Positions 24,952 through 32,926 of a stretch of DNA of 64,000 nucleotides are shown one piece after another (positions within the stretch are counted from its first letter, which is position 1; each line of letters opens with the position of its first letter). Source of the stretch: Lysinibacillus sphaericus. Lineage in GTDB: Bacteria > Bacillota > Bacilli > Bacillales_A > Planococcaceae. Below the pieces are notes generated by a model that was given only the letters and a program-made list of their open reading frames with translations, was not told where the DNA came from and did no database searches. A program made the position numbers and the translations under genes. The stretch is from positions 2,674,001 through 2,738,000 of the forward strand of contig NZ_CP019980.1 of NCBI RefSeq assembly GCF_002982115.1, written 5' to 3'.

Positions 24952-26646
24952 TTATAATTTAAAATGCTGTACTTCTTTGTTTAAACGTTCAGCCATCGAA
25001 GCGAGATCATCTGTATTTTTTGAAATTTCATCCATCGTTACGACTGTCTCGTCGATTGTTGCAGTCGTTTGCTCTACACCTGCTGCGGACTGTTCGGATA
25101 TAGCAGCAATTTCATCAATAGAACGATTGATGTGCTCTGTTGTTGTTGAAATACCTTGTAAATTTTCTGTTATTCCTTGAATATTACTAAACATACTATT
25201 AACCGCAGAGGCTATTTGTTCAAAGGTTGTATTGGTATTCGTAATTTGCTCTGTTCCTCTTTTTACTTCTTCATATCCCGTTTGAAGGGAAGCTGTTACA
25301 CCAACCGTTTCGTTTTGAATGCGCCCCACAATTGATGATATATCTGTGACCGAATAAGAAACCTGTTCCGCAAGTTTGCGCACTTCAGCAGCTACAACTG
25401 CGAAGCCTTTTCCCTGTTCTCCAGCCCGTGCCGCCTCAATTGCAGCATTTAACGCTAATAGGTTTGTTTGATTGGCAATATCGTCAATAACTGATACTAA
25501 CTTAGAAATTTCTTGCGATTGTCTATTTAACCCTGCTACTTTTGCAACAGCCTCTTGCACGATCGTATCAATGGCAAACATTTGCTGTGTCGATGTGTTC
25601 ATTAATTGTTGACCGCTTGTCGTAAGTTGTAATACTTCACTTGAATAGCCTTGTAAATCAATGCCTTGTGCATTTGCTTGTTGGACATTTACTTTAAATG
25701 TATCAATTATTTGCGCTAAGTCACTTGCATTATGTGCTTGGGATTCCGAACCACCCGCTAACTCAAGCATCGTCAATGCTATTTGTTCTGCACCTGTTTT
25801 TACATCTAGCGAAGATTGTGCAAGCTGCTCACTATTTGCAGCTACATTGCCCGCAACAACATGGATTGATCCAATAATTTCATGAAGTTTTTGATTGAGC
25901 GTGTTTGTCGATTGTACCAGCAAGCCAATTTCATCTTTCATTCTTTCTGGCAATGGAGGCTGACTTATATCGCCATCTGCCATTTGCGATATTTTTTCAA
26001 TTACCGCTTTTATCGGATTAGCAATCATATGCGCTGATATGTAAGCGGTTACAATTGCGATTAAAGTTATCATCACGCCTATTGCTAACCCTACATTCAG
26101 TGACTCTTTCGATTGGGCAATCATTGCCTGTCCTAGCTCATTAATAGAAGCTTCTCTTGCCTGCGCAAGCCCCTCATAACCTTTTCTAACCTCTGTAGCA
26201 AGCGAGTCAATAGAATTTAAGTTTTGTATAGCCAATTCTACATTTCCTTTATCATATTCATCAAACACTTTCGTTTGCACAAAACCTCGCCATTCCCTTG
26301 CTTTTTCTACAGTTTTCGATAGATTTGTATCAGTTGATAATTCCGTTAATAGTTTATTATTTTCTTCAGCAATTTTTACGTATGCTTCAAATTCTTTTTT
26401 ATATTTCTGATCACCAGTCAGAACATAGCTTTTTGCAGCAGTTGTTCGAACACTGATTGTGGATGCTAACTTTTCATTTGCTGTTAGCAACTGTAATTCT
26501 TTATAAACAATTTCTTCGCCAGCAGAAATGACACGCTTATTGGCAAAGTAGCTATACGTGTTAAAACAAGCAATAAAAAATACAACAATGAAAAATGCAC
26601 TCAAAATTTTTGCTCGAATGGTTTTGAACCTCAGTTTCTGTAACAT
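24952..26646 (-). CDS. methyl-accepting chemotaxis protein
   Basis: The protein has 564 residues from the ATG at 26646 (AAGGGG upstream); the 37-codon extension is unlikely. An N-terminal membrane helix ([21 protein letters not shown]) is followed by a four-helix-bundle sensor of about 160 residues without recognisable ligand motif, a second helix ([24 protein letters not shown]), a HAMP domain ([17 protein letters not shown]) and the signalling coiled coil with the hairpin tip [20 protein letters not shown] and [20 protein letters not shown]. It passes a signal to CheA/CheW. The ligand is unknown. Glu/Gln-rich methylation helices are visible on both sides of the tip. Confidence 0.95.
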   Translation of the reverse strand: MLQKLRFKTIRAKILSAFFIVVFFIACFNTYSYFANKRVISAGEEIVYKELQLLTANEKLASTISVRTTAAKSYVLTGDQKYKKEFEAYVKIAEENNKLLTELSTDTNLSKTVEKAREWRGFVQTKVFDEYDKGNVELAIQNLNSIDSLATEVRKGYEGLAQAREASINELGQAMIAQSKESLNVGLAIGVMITLIAIVTAYISAHMIANPIKAVIEKISQMADGDISQPPLPERMKDEIGLLVQSTNTLNQKLHEIIGSIHVVAGNVAANSEQLAQSSLDVKTGAEQIALTMLELAGGSESQAHNASDLAQIIDTFKVNVQQANAQGIDLQGYSSEVLQLTTSGQQLMNTSTQQMFAIDTIVQEAVAKVAGLNRQSQEISKLVSVIDDIANQTNLLALNAAIEAARAGEQGKGFAVVAAEVRKLAEQVSYSVTDISSIVGRIQNETVGVTASLQTGYEEVKRGTEQITNTNTTFEQIASAVNSMFSNIQGITENLQGISTTTEHINRSIDEIAAISEQSAAGVEQTTATIDETVVTMDEISKNTDDLASMAERLNKEVQHFKL

Positions 26647-27233
26647 ACCATTTTCCCCTTTCGTTAGTGAAATTTTATCAATTACTTCTATGAAACAACA
26701 TTTTTCGCTAGCTTTTGAGGATGAAAGTCTTGCTTGTTTTCTCCCTAAATATAACATATTATCCCTTTAACTCCCATGACTCGAACTATGTATTTCATAA
26801 CAAAAGATGATAAGAAATAAGATTGTAAAGCGTGCTTATATAAGCATTATTCGAGCAAAAAAGTTATTTTTCTATCATAAAATATTCTTAATTTGATTTA
26901 TAAAATTCGTATGGCAGTACGCTCTATTGCCACATTGCTTATCATTTTTTAAGTATTCTGACTTCCTTTTAAATTCTATTGTAATGTTATTTAATATAGA
27001 AAAAGATCCGATTGTTTATAACACAATCGTACTTTTATCATCACAAACTGAAACATTTGTAATGAAACTGTAAATTCAAGCGATAAAGCCTTTACTATCA
27101 AGGTTTTCAGGTAGGTTGACGTGCACTGTGGAAACATTTACCTAGCAGAACCCCGTGTTTTTCATGCTACGATTATTGCAATGGCAAGCAAACAGAAAAA
27201 TTTACTGCTCGCTTACAGGAGGTAAAAAACAGC
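26647..27233. other. intergenic region between divergent genes
   Basis: About 590 AT-rich bases hold the promoters of the chemoreceptor and NlpC/P60 genes. A perfect 14-bp palindrome, TGCTTATATAAGCA, lies at 26833-26846 and could be an operator. No reading frame or RNA gene was seen. Confidence 0.5.
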
Positions 27234-28166
27234 ATGAAAAAACATTTTTTAACAACTACATTAGCATTGTCGATTGGGTTTAGCTCATTCGGAATCGTTC
27301 AAGGTACATTTGAACCGATAAAAGTGGAGGCAGCGACGACAAATGCGCAAAATAATGACCAGGCCGTTGCAGCAAAGGCCGATCAACTGATTCAAACAGG
27401 GAAAAGCTTAATTGGTAAGGCTACATACAGTAATAGCGTGTACAAGTCTACATATCCTTACAAATTTTCTTGTGCTTCATTCCTTATGTATATTTTTGAA
27501 AAGAATGGTGTAGATCTTGGTACGTATAATGAAAATTACATGATACAACAAGGGACATATGTTGCAAGAAACCAATTGCAAAAAGGTGACTTAGTATTCT
27601 TTAAAAGTAAAAAAACAGGCACGGATCCTGATCATGTAGGCATGTACATTGGTAATAACAAAATTATTCATATGGCTGATTCCAAGCAAAATATTGTCAT
27701 TTCAGATATGAATAGTAAGCCATATTATAAAGACAATTATGTATCTGCTCGCAGAGTATTACCAACATTATTATCTGCCAACCCCGCAACAAAGGGCGAT
27801 AAAATCGTAGAAAATGCGATTACTTATAAAAATAAAGCAACCATTAGTTCCACAATAAATGAACAAAGTTTACGTTTTACAGCACCTGGTTTCGTTGAAT
27901 ATGTCTACCGTAAAAGTGGCGTAAAACTTGGTACTACAAACTTAAAAGAACTTATGGCGAAAGGAACTACGGTGTCACGTGCCAATTTGAAAAAGGGTGA
28001 CTTAGTATTCTTTAATGGTGTGAAAGGTTCGAAAAACCCATCGCTTGTAGCTATCTACGCTGGCGATCAACGTCTCATCATCCCAACTTCAAGCGGTGTT
28101 ACGACAAGAGTACTATTTGTTGATTATTATAAGGAACATTATTTAACAGCAAAACGAGTATTTTAA
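27234..28166 (+). CDS. secreted protein with active and degenerate NlpC/P60 domains
   Basis: The 310-residue protein has a signal peptide (LTTTLALSIGFSSFGIVQG). The first NlpC/P60 domain (about 48-177) has the catalytic Cys80 in KFSCASFLMYIF, His134 in DPDHVGMYIG and a third polar residue His146 in KIIHMAD. The second domain (about 188-310) repeats the fold but has Ala217 for the Cys (RFTAPGFVEY), Leu for the His (PSLVAIYAG) and Pro for the third residue. Only the first can cleave peptidoglycan stem peptides; the second may bind wall. A good AGGAGGT site precedes the ATG, and a terminator follows. Confidence 0.88.
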   Translation: MKKHFLTTTLALSIGFSSFGIVQGTFEPIKVEAATTNAQNNDQAVAAKADQLIQTGKSLIGKATYSNSVYKSTYPYKFSCASFLMYIFEKNGVDLGTYNENYMIQQGTYVARNQLQKGDLVFFKSKKTGTDPDHVGMYIGNNKIIHMADSKQNIVISDMNSKPYYKDNYVSARRVLPTLLSANPATKGDKIVENAITYKNKATISSTINEQSLRFTAPGFVEYVYRKSGVKLGTTNLKELMAKGTTVSRANLKKGDLVFFNGVKGSKNPSLVAIYAGDQRLIIPTSSGVTTRVLFVDYYKEHYLTAKRVF

Positions 28167-28221
28167 AAGACAAACAATCTAGCAATAAACATTTGAATGA
28201 CTGCTAGCAATATATAAACAT

Positions 28222-28271
28222 AAACATAGCATACAAAGCAGTGTCATTGACACGTTTGTATGCTATGTTTT
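28222..28271 (+). terminator. terminator of the NlpC/P60 gene
   Basis: AAACATAGCATACAAA pairs with TTTGTATGCTATGTTT over 16 bp around an 18-base loop that can itself fold (GTGTCATTGACAC). Confidence 0.8.
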
Positions 28272-28352
28272 CGCTTTAAATGGTTGGATGGAATTTTACA
28301 TCGTTAAAGTCTTGCTTGTCATTGCTACCATAAAGATTGCCCTGCTATGCTG

Positions 28353-29738
28353 TTAGATTTCCTTTAGATGATTGGCAAATTCAATCATGGATCTACTCGA
28401 CATTGGGCCTTTTATAAGCACAATCGTATCTTGGTCAAGTTTTGGTTTGAGTAATTCTAAAACTCCTGCAACATCTTTAAAAACATGAACTTCCGCAGTA
28501 GTGCCATCTTTTTTTGCTTGTTCTGCTATATGTTCGGCTCTTTTTCCAATAGTAATCAGCATTTGAATATTTCGCTCAGCCACCATGGAGCCAATCTCAC
28601 GATGATACTTCTCTTCGAAAAGACCCAATCGCTTTATATCACCTAATATAAGGATTATTTTTTTATCTTTTCCTATCGTATCTAAAACTTTCAAGGCTGC
28701 TTCAACCGATGTAGGATTATTCGTCCATGTATCATCTACGATAGTACTTCCTTTAAGACCGGTTGACATTTCTAGATGCCTTGCCATCGGTTTAAATGTT
28801 TTTAAACGTGAGATTGCATTCTGAATGGACATGCCCATTTCTTTTGCAGCAACGATGGCCGCTAATGCATTATATACTTGGTGTTCTCCATAGCCAGGTA
28901 CAAATACTGTATATTTTTCCTTAGCTACTTGCAGGGTAAATTTCATACCGTTGTTTATAAATTGCATGTTCGAAGCTTTATAATCGGCTTTTCCCTGAAC
29001 CCCAATCGTAATAATTTTCCCTTTAAACGTATGCAGAGGAATTTTTTTTGTGTTTTCATCATCTGCATTGATGATTAACGTGCCATCTTCAGCTATTCCT
29101 TCTAAAATTTCAGATTTAGCTTTTATATAGCCTTCAAGATTTTTACAGCCATCTAAATGATGGACACCGATGTTTGTAATAATACCAATCGTCGGTCGAT
29201 AAATCATACATTGATGCTTAATATTCCCCGTATTCCCTAGCCCTAATTCAAAAACCGCTGCTTTTGTCGTTTCATCGATGCCTATTAAATAAGGTAAAGA
29301 TTGGCGAGGTTCATTTTTGCTACTAATAGATGCCTGCACATTCCAGTCTTTGCTCGCAATATGTTTAATCATTTCTTTTGTAGTTGTTTTTCCACATGTA
29401 CCCGTTAATGCGACTACTGGTATGTCAAATAGCCCTCTATAATACTCAATAAACTTCCAGTATGCCTGCAACGTACTTTTCACTCGAATAACTGTTGTAT
29501 TCGGTAGTGCTTTTTTTAGTTCTTCTAAAGGTTTATCTGAAATAACGAGGGATGGTCCCTTTTTATCGATTTCTTCCCAATTAATGGTCTCACTTCTATT
29601 GATAAACATGAGTGTATTCTTTTGCGTCAAATCATGGCGATTATAATAGATGGCATGTTTGATAAACCATTGCTCAGAACCACTTACTAAATCCCCTTGT
29701 AGTAACTTTCTAACCACAGTCACGCGAATATTTTGCAC
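28353..29738 (-). CDS. MurF-like Mur ligase (paralogue 1), probably not the cell-wall MurF
   Basis: The 461-residue protein has the length of MurF. An N-terminal domain of about 100 residues is followed by the central ATPase with P-loop LTGTCGKTTTKEMIKHI (about 112-126), the segment GYIKAKSEILEGI, TIINADDEN and GEHQVYNALAAI, and the C-terminal domain with DDTWTNNPTSVEAALKVL. These are Mur ligase signatures for ATP-driven amide bond formation. The substrate loop departs from the MurF consensus DDAYNANP. A paralogue lies immediately upstream, and a third Mur module is fused to a spore-coat ATP-grasp protein nearby, so a role outside normal wall synthesis is inferred. The start is GTG with GGAGGAG. 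A sigma-K-like promoter lies upstream. Confidence 0.85.
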   Translation of the reverse strand: MQNIRVTVVRKLLQGDLVSGSEQWFIKHAIYYNRHDLTQKNTLMFINRSETINWEEIDKKGPSLVISDKPLEELKKALPNTTVIRVKSTLQAYWKFIEYYRGLFDIPVVALTGTCGKTTTKEMIKHIASKDWNVQASISSKNEPRQSLPYLIGIDETTKAAVFELGLGNTGNIKHQCMIYRPTIGIITNIGVHHLDGCKNLEGYIKAKSEILEGIAEDGTLIINADDENTKKIPLHTFKGKIITIGVQGKADYKASNMQFINNGMKFTLQVAKEKYTVFVPGYGEHQVYNALAAIVAAKEMGMSIQNAISRLKTFKPMARHLEMSTGLKGSTIVDDTWTNNPTSVEAALKVLDTIGKDKKIILILGDIKRLGLFEEKYHREIGSMVAERNIQMLITIGKRAEHIAEQAKKDGTTAEVHVFKDVAGVLELLKPKLDQDTIVLIKGPMSSRSMIEFANHLKEI

Positions 29739-29760
29739 GTGAACTCCTCCCCCCTCTCAG

Positions 29761-29789
29761 TATAGTATGAAATATAATCACTAGAAGTG
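29761..29789 (-). promoter_or_regulatory. sigma-K-like promoter of MurF-like gene 1
   Basis: On the minus strand CATACTATA (29769-29761) fits the sigma-K -10 CATAnnnTA, and CAC ending at 29787 lies 17 bases before it, fitting the -35 mAC. The predicted start is very close to the ribosome site, so the leader would be short. Expression in the mother cell late in sporulation is inferred. Confidence 0.45.
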
Positions 29790-29950
29790 TGGGTAATGAA
29801 GAACCATTCTACCCTATTTCTAGTAACAACTATTATTTGATGACATGCTTTATCCTTTATTTAAAGCGCTCCTTTCTAGAAGATTACTATACAATATTAT
29901 GATATGACTTTATGCGACACAGTCTTTAACCAGCTTTCATGACAAGTGCA

Positions 29951-31360
29951 TTATTGCCTAGAATCATTTTCTTTTGGCAACGTTTTTTTAACTTTTAAAT
30001 CAGCGGCCAGTTGGGAAATTTGCTTACTATACATATCTCCTTTTATTAGAATAATCGTATTCTCATCTACTATTTCATGTAATAACTTATAAACGAGAAT
30101 ATTATTATTAAATATATAAACGGGCTTACTAAAGCCTAATTTTACTGCACGATCAGCCATAATTCGGGCGTGCTCTCCAATAGTAATAAGAACATCTACA
30201 CCAATTTTATGGATTAATTCTCCTGCTTGCTCATGGATAATATACCCCCAGGACCCTAAATCCGTAATCGTTCCGATAATGGCAATTTTTTTCTTGCCTT
30301 CTCCTAATGAATTTAAGACCTTTAAAGCAGCTTCTAAGGACGTTGTTGTTAAGCTCCAAGTATCGTCGATCAATATAGAACCATTGATTCCTTCAAAAAG
30401 TTGTAGTTGCTTATTCACTTTCTTGAATGTCGCTAATTGTTTAATCGCTACGGAAATCGGTACACGTAATTCATGAATGGCCGCAATCGCTCCCAATGCA
30501 TTATAGACTTGATGTTCTCCAAATCCAGGAACGAAAACTTCATATTTTTTCTTTTTATGATGCAATGTAAACTGCATACCATTTTCTACATAGCGAATAT
30601 GACTTGCTCTATAATGGCATGATGCTTGCTGGCCGATGTAAATAATACGTCCTTTAAATTTCGATAAATCAATTTTTCGTATATTGACATCTTCTGCATT
30701 GAGAATTAATGCACCATCTGGATTCACTATTTCAACCATTTCACCTTTCGCCTGTATATAACCTTCCAAAGTTTTACAGTAGTTTAAATGGTGCGCGCCG
30801 ATATTGGTAATAATACCGATTGTCGGTTTAAAATACTTCCCTGCTTTTCTTACATCTCCTGGTGATCCAACAGCTGTTTCAAAAACTGCTACTTCTGTTT
30901 CCTCTTCAATACTAAGTAAATACTGCAATGAAGCGGTTCTAGAATTACTACTTAAAGTCGTAGCGGTTACTTCTTTTTCAGCAGAAAGAATATGTTTTAT
31001 CATCTCTTTTGTTGTAGTTTTGCCTGATGTTCCGGTAATTGCAATAACAGGGATTTCAAATTGACTACGATAATAATGTACAAACTTCCAGTAGGCCTCA
31101 TCTGTATTTTCTACTTGAATAATTATTACGTGTTGAGGAATTTCATGCTGACTATACACCCACTCTGTAACAAGCACTAGAGGAGCAAGCGATTCAAGAC
31201 TTTTCCAGTTTACTATGCGTTTGTCTGTAAATAGAGCTGTGTACGGTTTTTTCACTTGTTTTAACCGATATGCGCCATACTGGATCAGCACCTCATCCGA
31301 CCCTTGCAATAATTTACCTGCAGTAATCGCTGTTAAATTCTTCACCGATAGAGGCTTCAT
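29951..31360 (-). CDS. MurF-like Mur ligase (paralogue 2)
   Basis: The 469-residue protein is a close paralogue of the product of 28353-29738: AYWKFVHYYRSQFEIPVIAITG runs into the P-loop GTSGKTTTKEMIKHI, followed by GYIQAKGEMVEIV, LILNAEDVNIRKI and GEHQVYNALGAIAA. In the C-terminal domain the motif DDxxxxNPxS is altered to DDTWSLTTTSLEAAL, losing the conserved Asn-Pro, so acceptor binding or activity may differ. The C terminus is longer and basic. Upstream a CATATAATA box resembles a sporulation -10, without a convincing -35. The gene is divergent from the ATP-grasp ligase gene, with 150 bases between them. The substrate is unknown. Confidence 0.85.
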   Translation of the reverse strand: MKPLSVKNLTAITAGKLLQGSDEVLIQYGAYRLKQVKKPYTALFTDKRIVNWKSLESLAPLVLVTEWVYSQHEIPQHVIIIQVENTDEAYWKFVHYYRSQFEIPVIAITGTSGKTTTKEMIKHILSAEKEVTATTLSSNSRTASLQYLLSIEEETEVAVFETAVGSPGDVRKAGKYFKPTIGIITNIGAHHLNYCKTLEGYIQAKGEMVEIVNPDGALILNAEDVNIRKIDLSKFKGRIIYIGQQASCHYRASHIRYVENGMQFTLHHKKKKYEVFVPGFGEHQVYNALGAIAAIHELRVPISVAIKQLATFKKVNKQLQLFEGINGSILIDDTWSLTTTSLEAALKVLNSLGEGKKKIAIIGTITDLGSWGYIIHEQAGELIHKIGVDVLITIGEHARIMADRAVKLGFSKPVYIFNNNILVYKLLHEIVDENTIILIKGDMYSKQISQLAADLKVKKTLPKENDSRQ

Positions 31361-31511
31361 ATCATTTCACACTCCTTTCTTCTCTATTATATGAAGCACT
31401 TTAAAAGTTGCTTGGATGTAAACATGATACATAACTAGAAGAAAACTATTTCACAGCATATATATAAGGTGTATATTAATAATCCAAGTGCCAATTGAAG
31501 GAGTGATTTCA

Positions 31512-32717
31512 CTGAAGGCAATTATATTTATCGGTACAAACAAATCTGGGTCTAGTCGTGAAGCGATAAAAGCAGCAGAAAAATTGGGCTACTTGACAAT
31601 ACTGTTCACAAGCAATGAAAAACAATTACAACAGAGAAAAGCCTATCCAGACATTCATAAAATGATTTTTATCGATACTTCCAATATAGAAGATATGATA
31701 GAGGAAATTCATGATTTGCTTGATACCGGTTTAGAGATAAAGTCCATTGTTAGTTTTGTAGATCCATTTGTTCATATTGCCTCTATTTTATGTGATGAAT
31801 TTTGCCAAAACTATACTTCATCAGCAGCAATTGAAATGATGGAAGATAAAGAGAAAACAAGAAATCTATTAAAGGATCAGCCATACTCCCCAAAATTTTT
31901 CCTAAAAAAACCGCATGAATCATTTTCAAATAACATGGTATTTCCATTGATTGTTAAATCTCCTAAATCAACGGGTTCAAAAGACGTACTACTGGCGACA
32001 GATAAAAACCAACTCGATTCACATCTTACATTTCTCCAAAATAAAAACCCTGGTGAAACCATCATGATTGAGGAATATATTGATGGACCCCAATACTTAG
32101 TTGAAGCAATGGTCTATAAGCGACAAGTTCACACAATCGGTATTATTGAACAAGAGATTACACAAGGTAAACGATTTATTATTACAGGCTATGGTATACT
32201 CGCGGAAGTACCTTCTGATATTCAAAAAGGGATTGAAGAAGTGCTCCATTCTATTGTCAAAGTATTTGATATTGAAAATGGAACATTGCATCTAGAGCTT
32301 CGTTTAACAGAACAAGGATGGAAGCTCATTGAGATTAACCCTCGAATTTCAGGTGGCGCTATGAATAATATGCTACATGCGGCTTTCGGATTTAGTTTAG
32401 TAGAAGAAACACTGAAATTATTTTTAGGGGAACAACCAAATGTCCAACCTAGGCATAAAAAATTCATCTTTACAAAATATGTCATAGTAGAGAGCAAAGG
32501 TGTGTTAGAAAGAGTAATTGGTAAAACAAGGGCAACAAAAGCACCTGGTGTTGTCGATGTATATGTAAAACCGCGAAAAGGAACCTTGTTAACCCCACCG
32601 TTGTCGATGGGTCATCGCTATGCCTATGTCATTGCCGAGGGTAAAACTTTAGCTCAAGCGAAAACCAATGCTATAACCGCCGCCAAAGAAATCAAATTTC
32701 TATTAAAAGCGCTCTAA
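31512..32717 (+). CDS. ATP-grasp enzyme, L-amino-acid-ligase type
   Basis: The protein has about 401 residues. An N-terminal Rossmann-like domain (KAIIFIGTNKSGSSREAIKAAEKLGY) is followed by the ATP-grasp fold with FPLIVKSPKSTGSKDV (ATP-binding Lys), MIEEYIDGPQYLVEAMV and the metal-binding end LIEINPRISGGAMNNML. The C-terminal part (PGVVDVYVKPRKG, GHRYAYVIAEG) resembles the last domain of BacD/YwfE-type L-amino acid ligases, which join free amino acids through an acyl phosphate. The best ribosome site (AAGGAGTGAT, 31498-31507) points to a CTG at 31512; the GTG at 31488 is the conventional alternative. It lies among three Mur-type ligases. Confidence 0.85.
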   Translation: MKAIIFIGTNKSGSSREAIKAAEKLGYLTILFTSNEKQLQQRKAYPDIHKMIFIDTSNIEDMIEEIHDLLDTGLEIKSIVSFVDPFVHIASILCDEFCQNYTSSAAIEMMEDKEKTRNLLKDQPYSPKFFLKKPHESFSNNMVFPLIVKSPKSTGSKDVLLATDKNQLDSHLTFLQNKNPGETIMIEEYIDGPQYLVEAMVYKRQVHTIGIIEQEITQGKRFIITGYGILAEVPSDIQKGIEEVLHSIVKVFDIENGTLHLELRLTEQGWKLIEINPRISGGAMNNMLHAAFGFSLVEETLKLFLGEQPNVQPRHKKFIFTKYVIVESKGVLERVIGKTRATKAPGVVDVYVKPRKGTLLTPPLSMGHRYAYVIAEGKTLAQAKTNAITAAKEIKFLLKAL

Positions 32718-32877
32718 TTTGGGGGCGATTGCTGCTTATCGTTTCAACTTAATCTATCTTCTTAGTAAATATGCTGTAGTTGCGGATGTGGCTTTTGCTT
32801 CATCCGCTTTACTATCAGCAATTTAGGCAATAGCGCGCTGGATACATCGTTTTACTTTGTTTGCGTTCACAACAATC

Positions 32878-32922
32878 AACCCGAGTAATTGCCCTATCCA
32901 ATGGGCAACTACTCGGGTTTTC
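32878..32922. terminator. bidirectional terminator between ATP-grasp and YheCD-Mur genes
   Basis: AACCCGAGTAATTGCCC pairs with GGGCAACTACTCGGGTT (one mismatch). Flanking sequences suit termination of both convergent genes. Confidence 0.85.
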
Positions 32923-32926
32923 CTCG

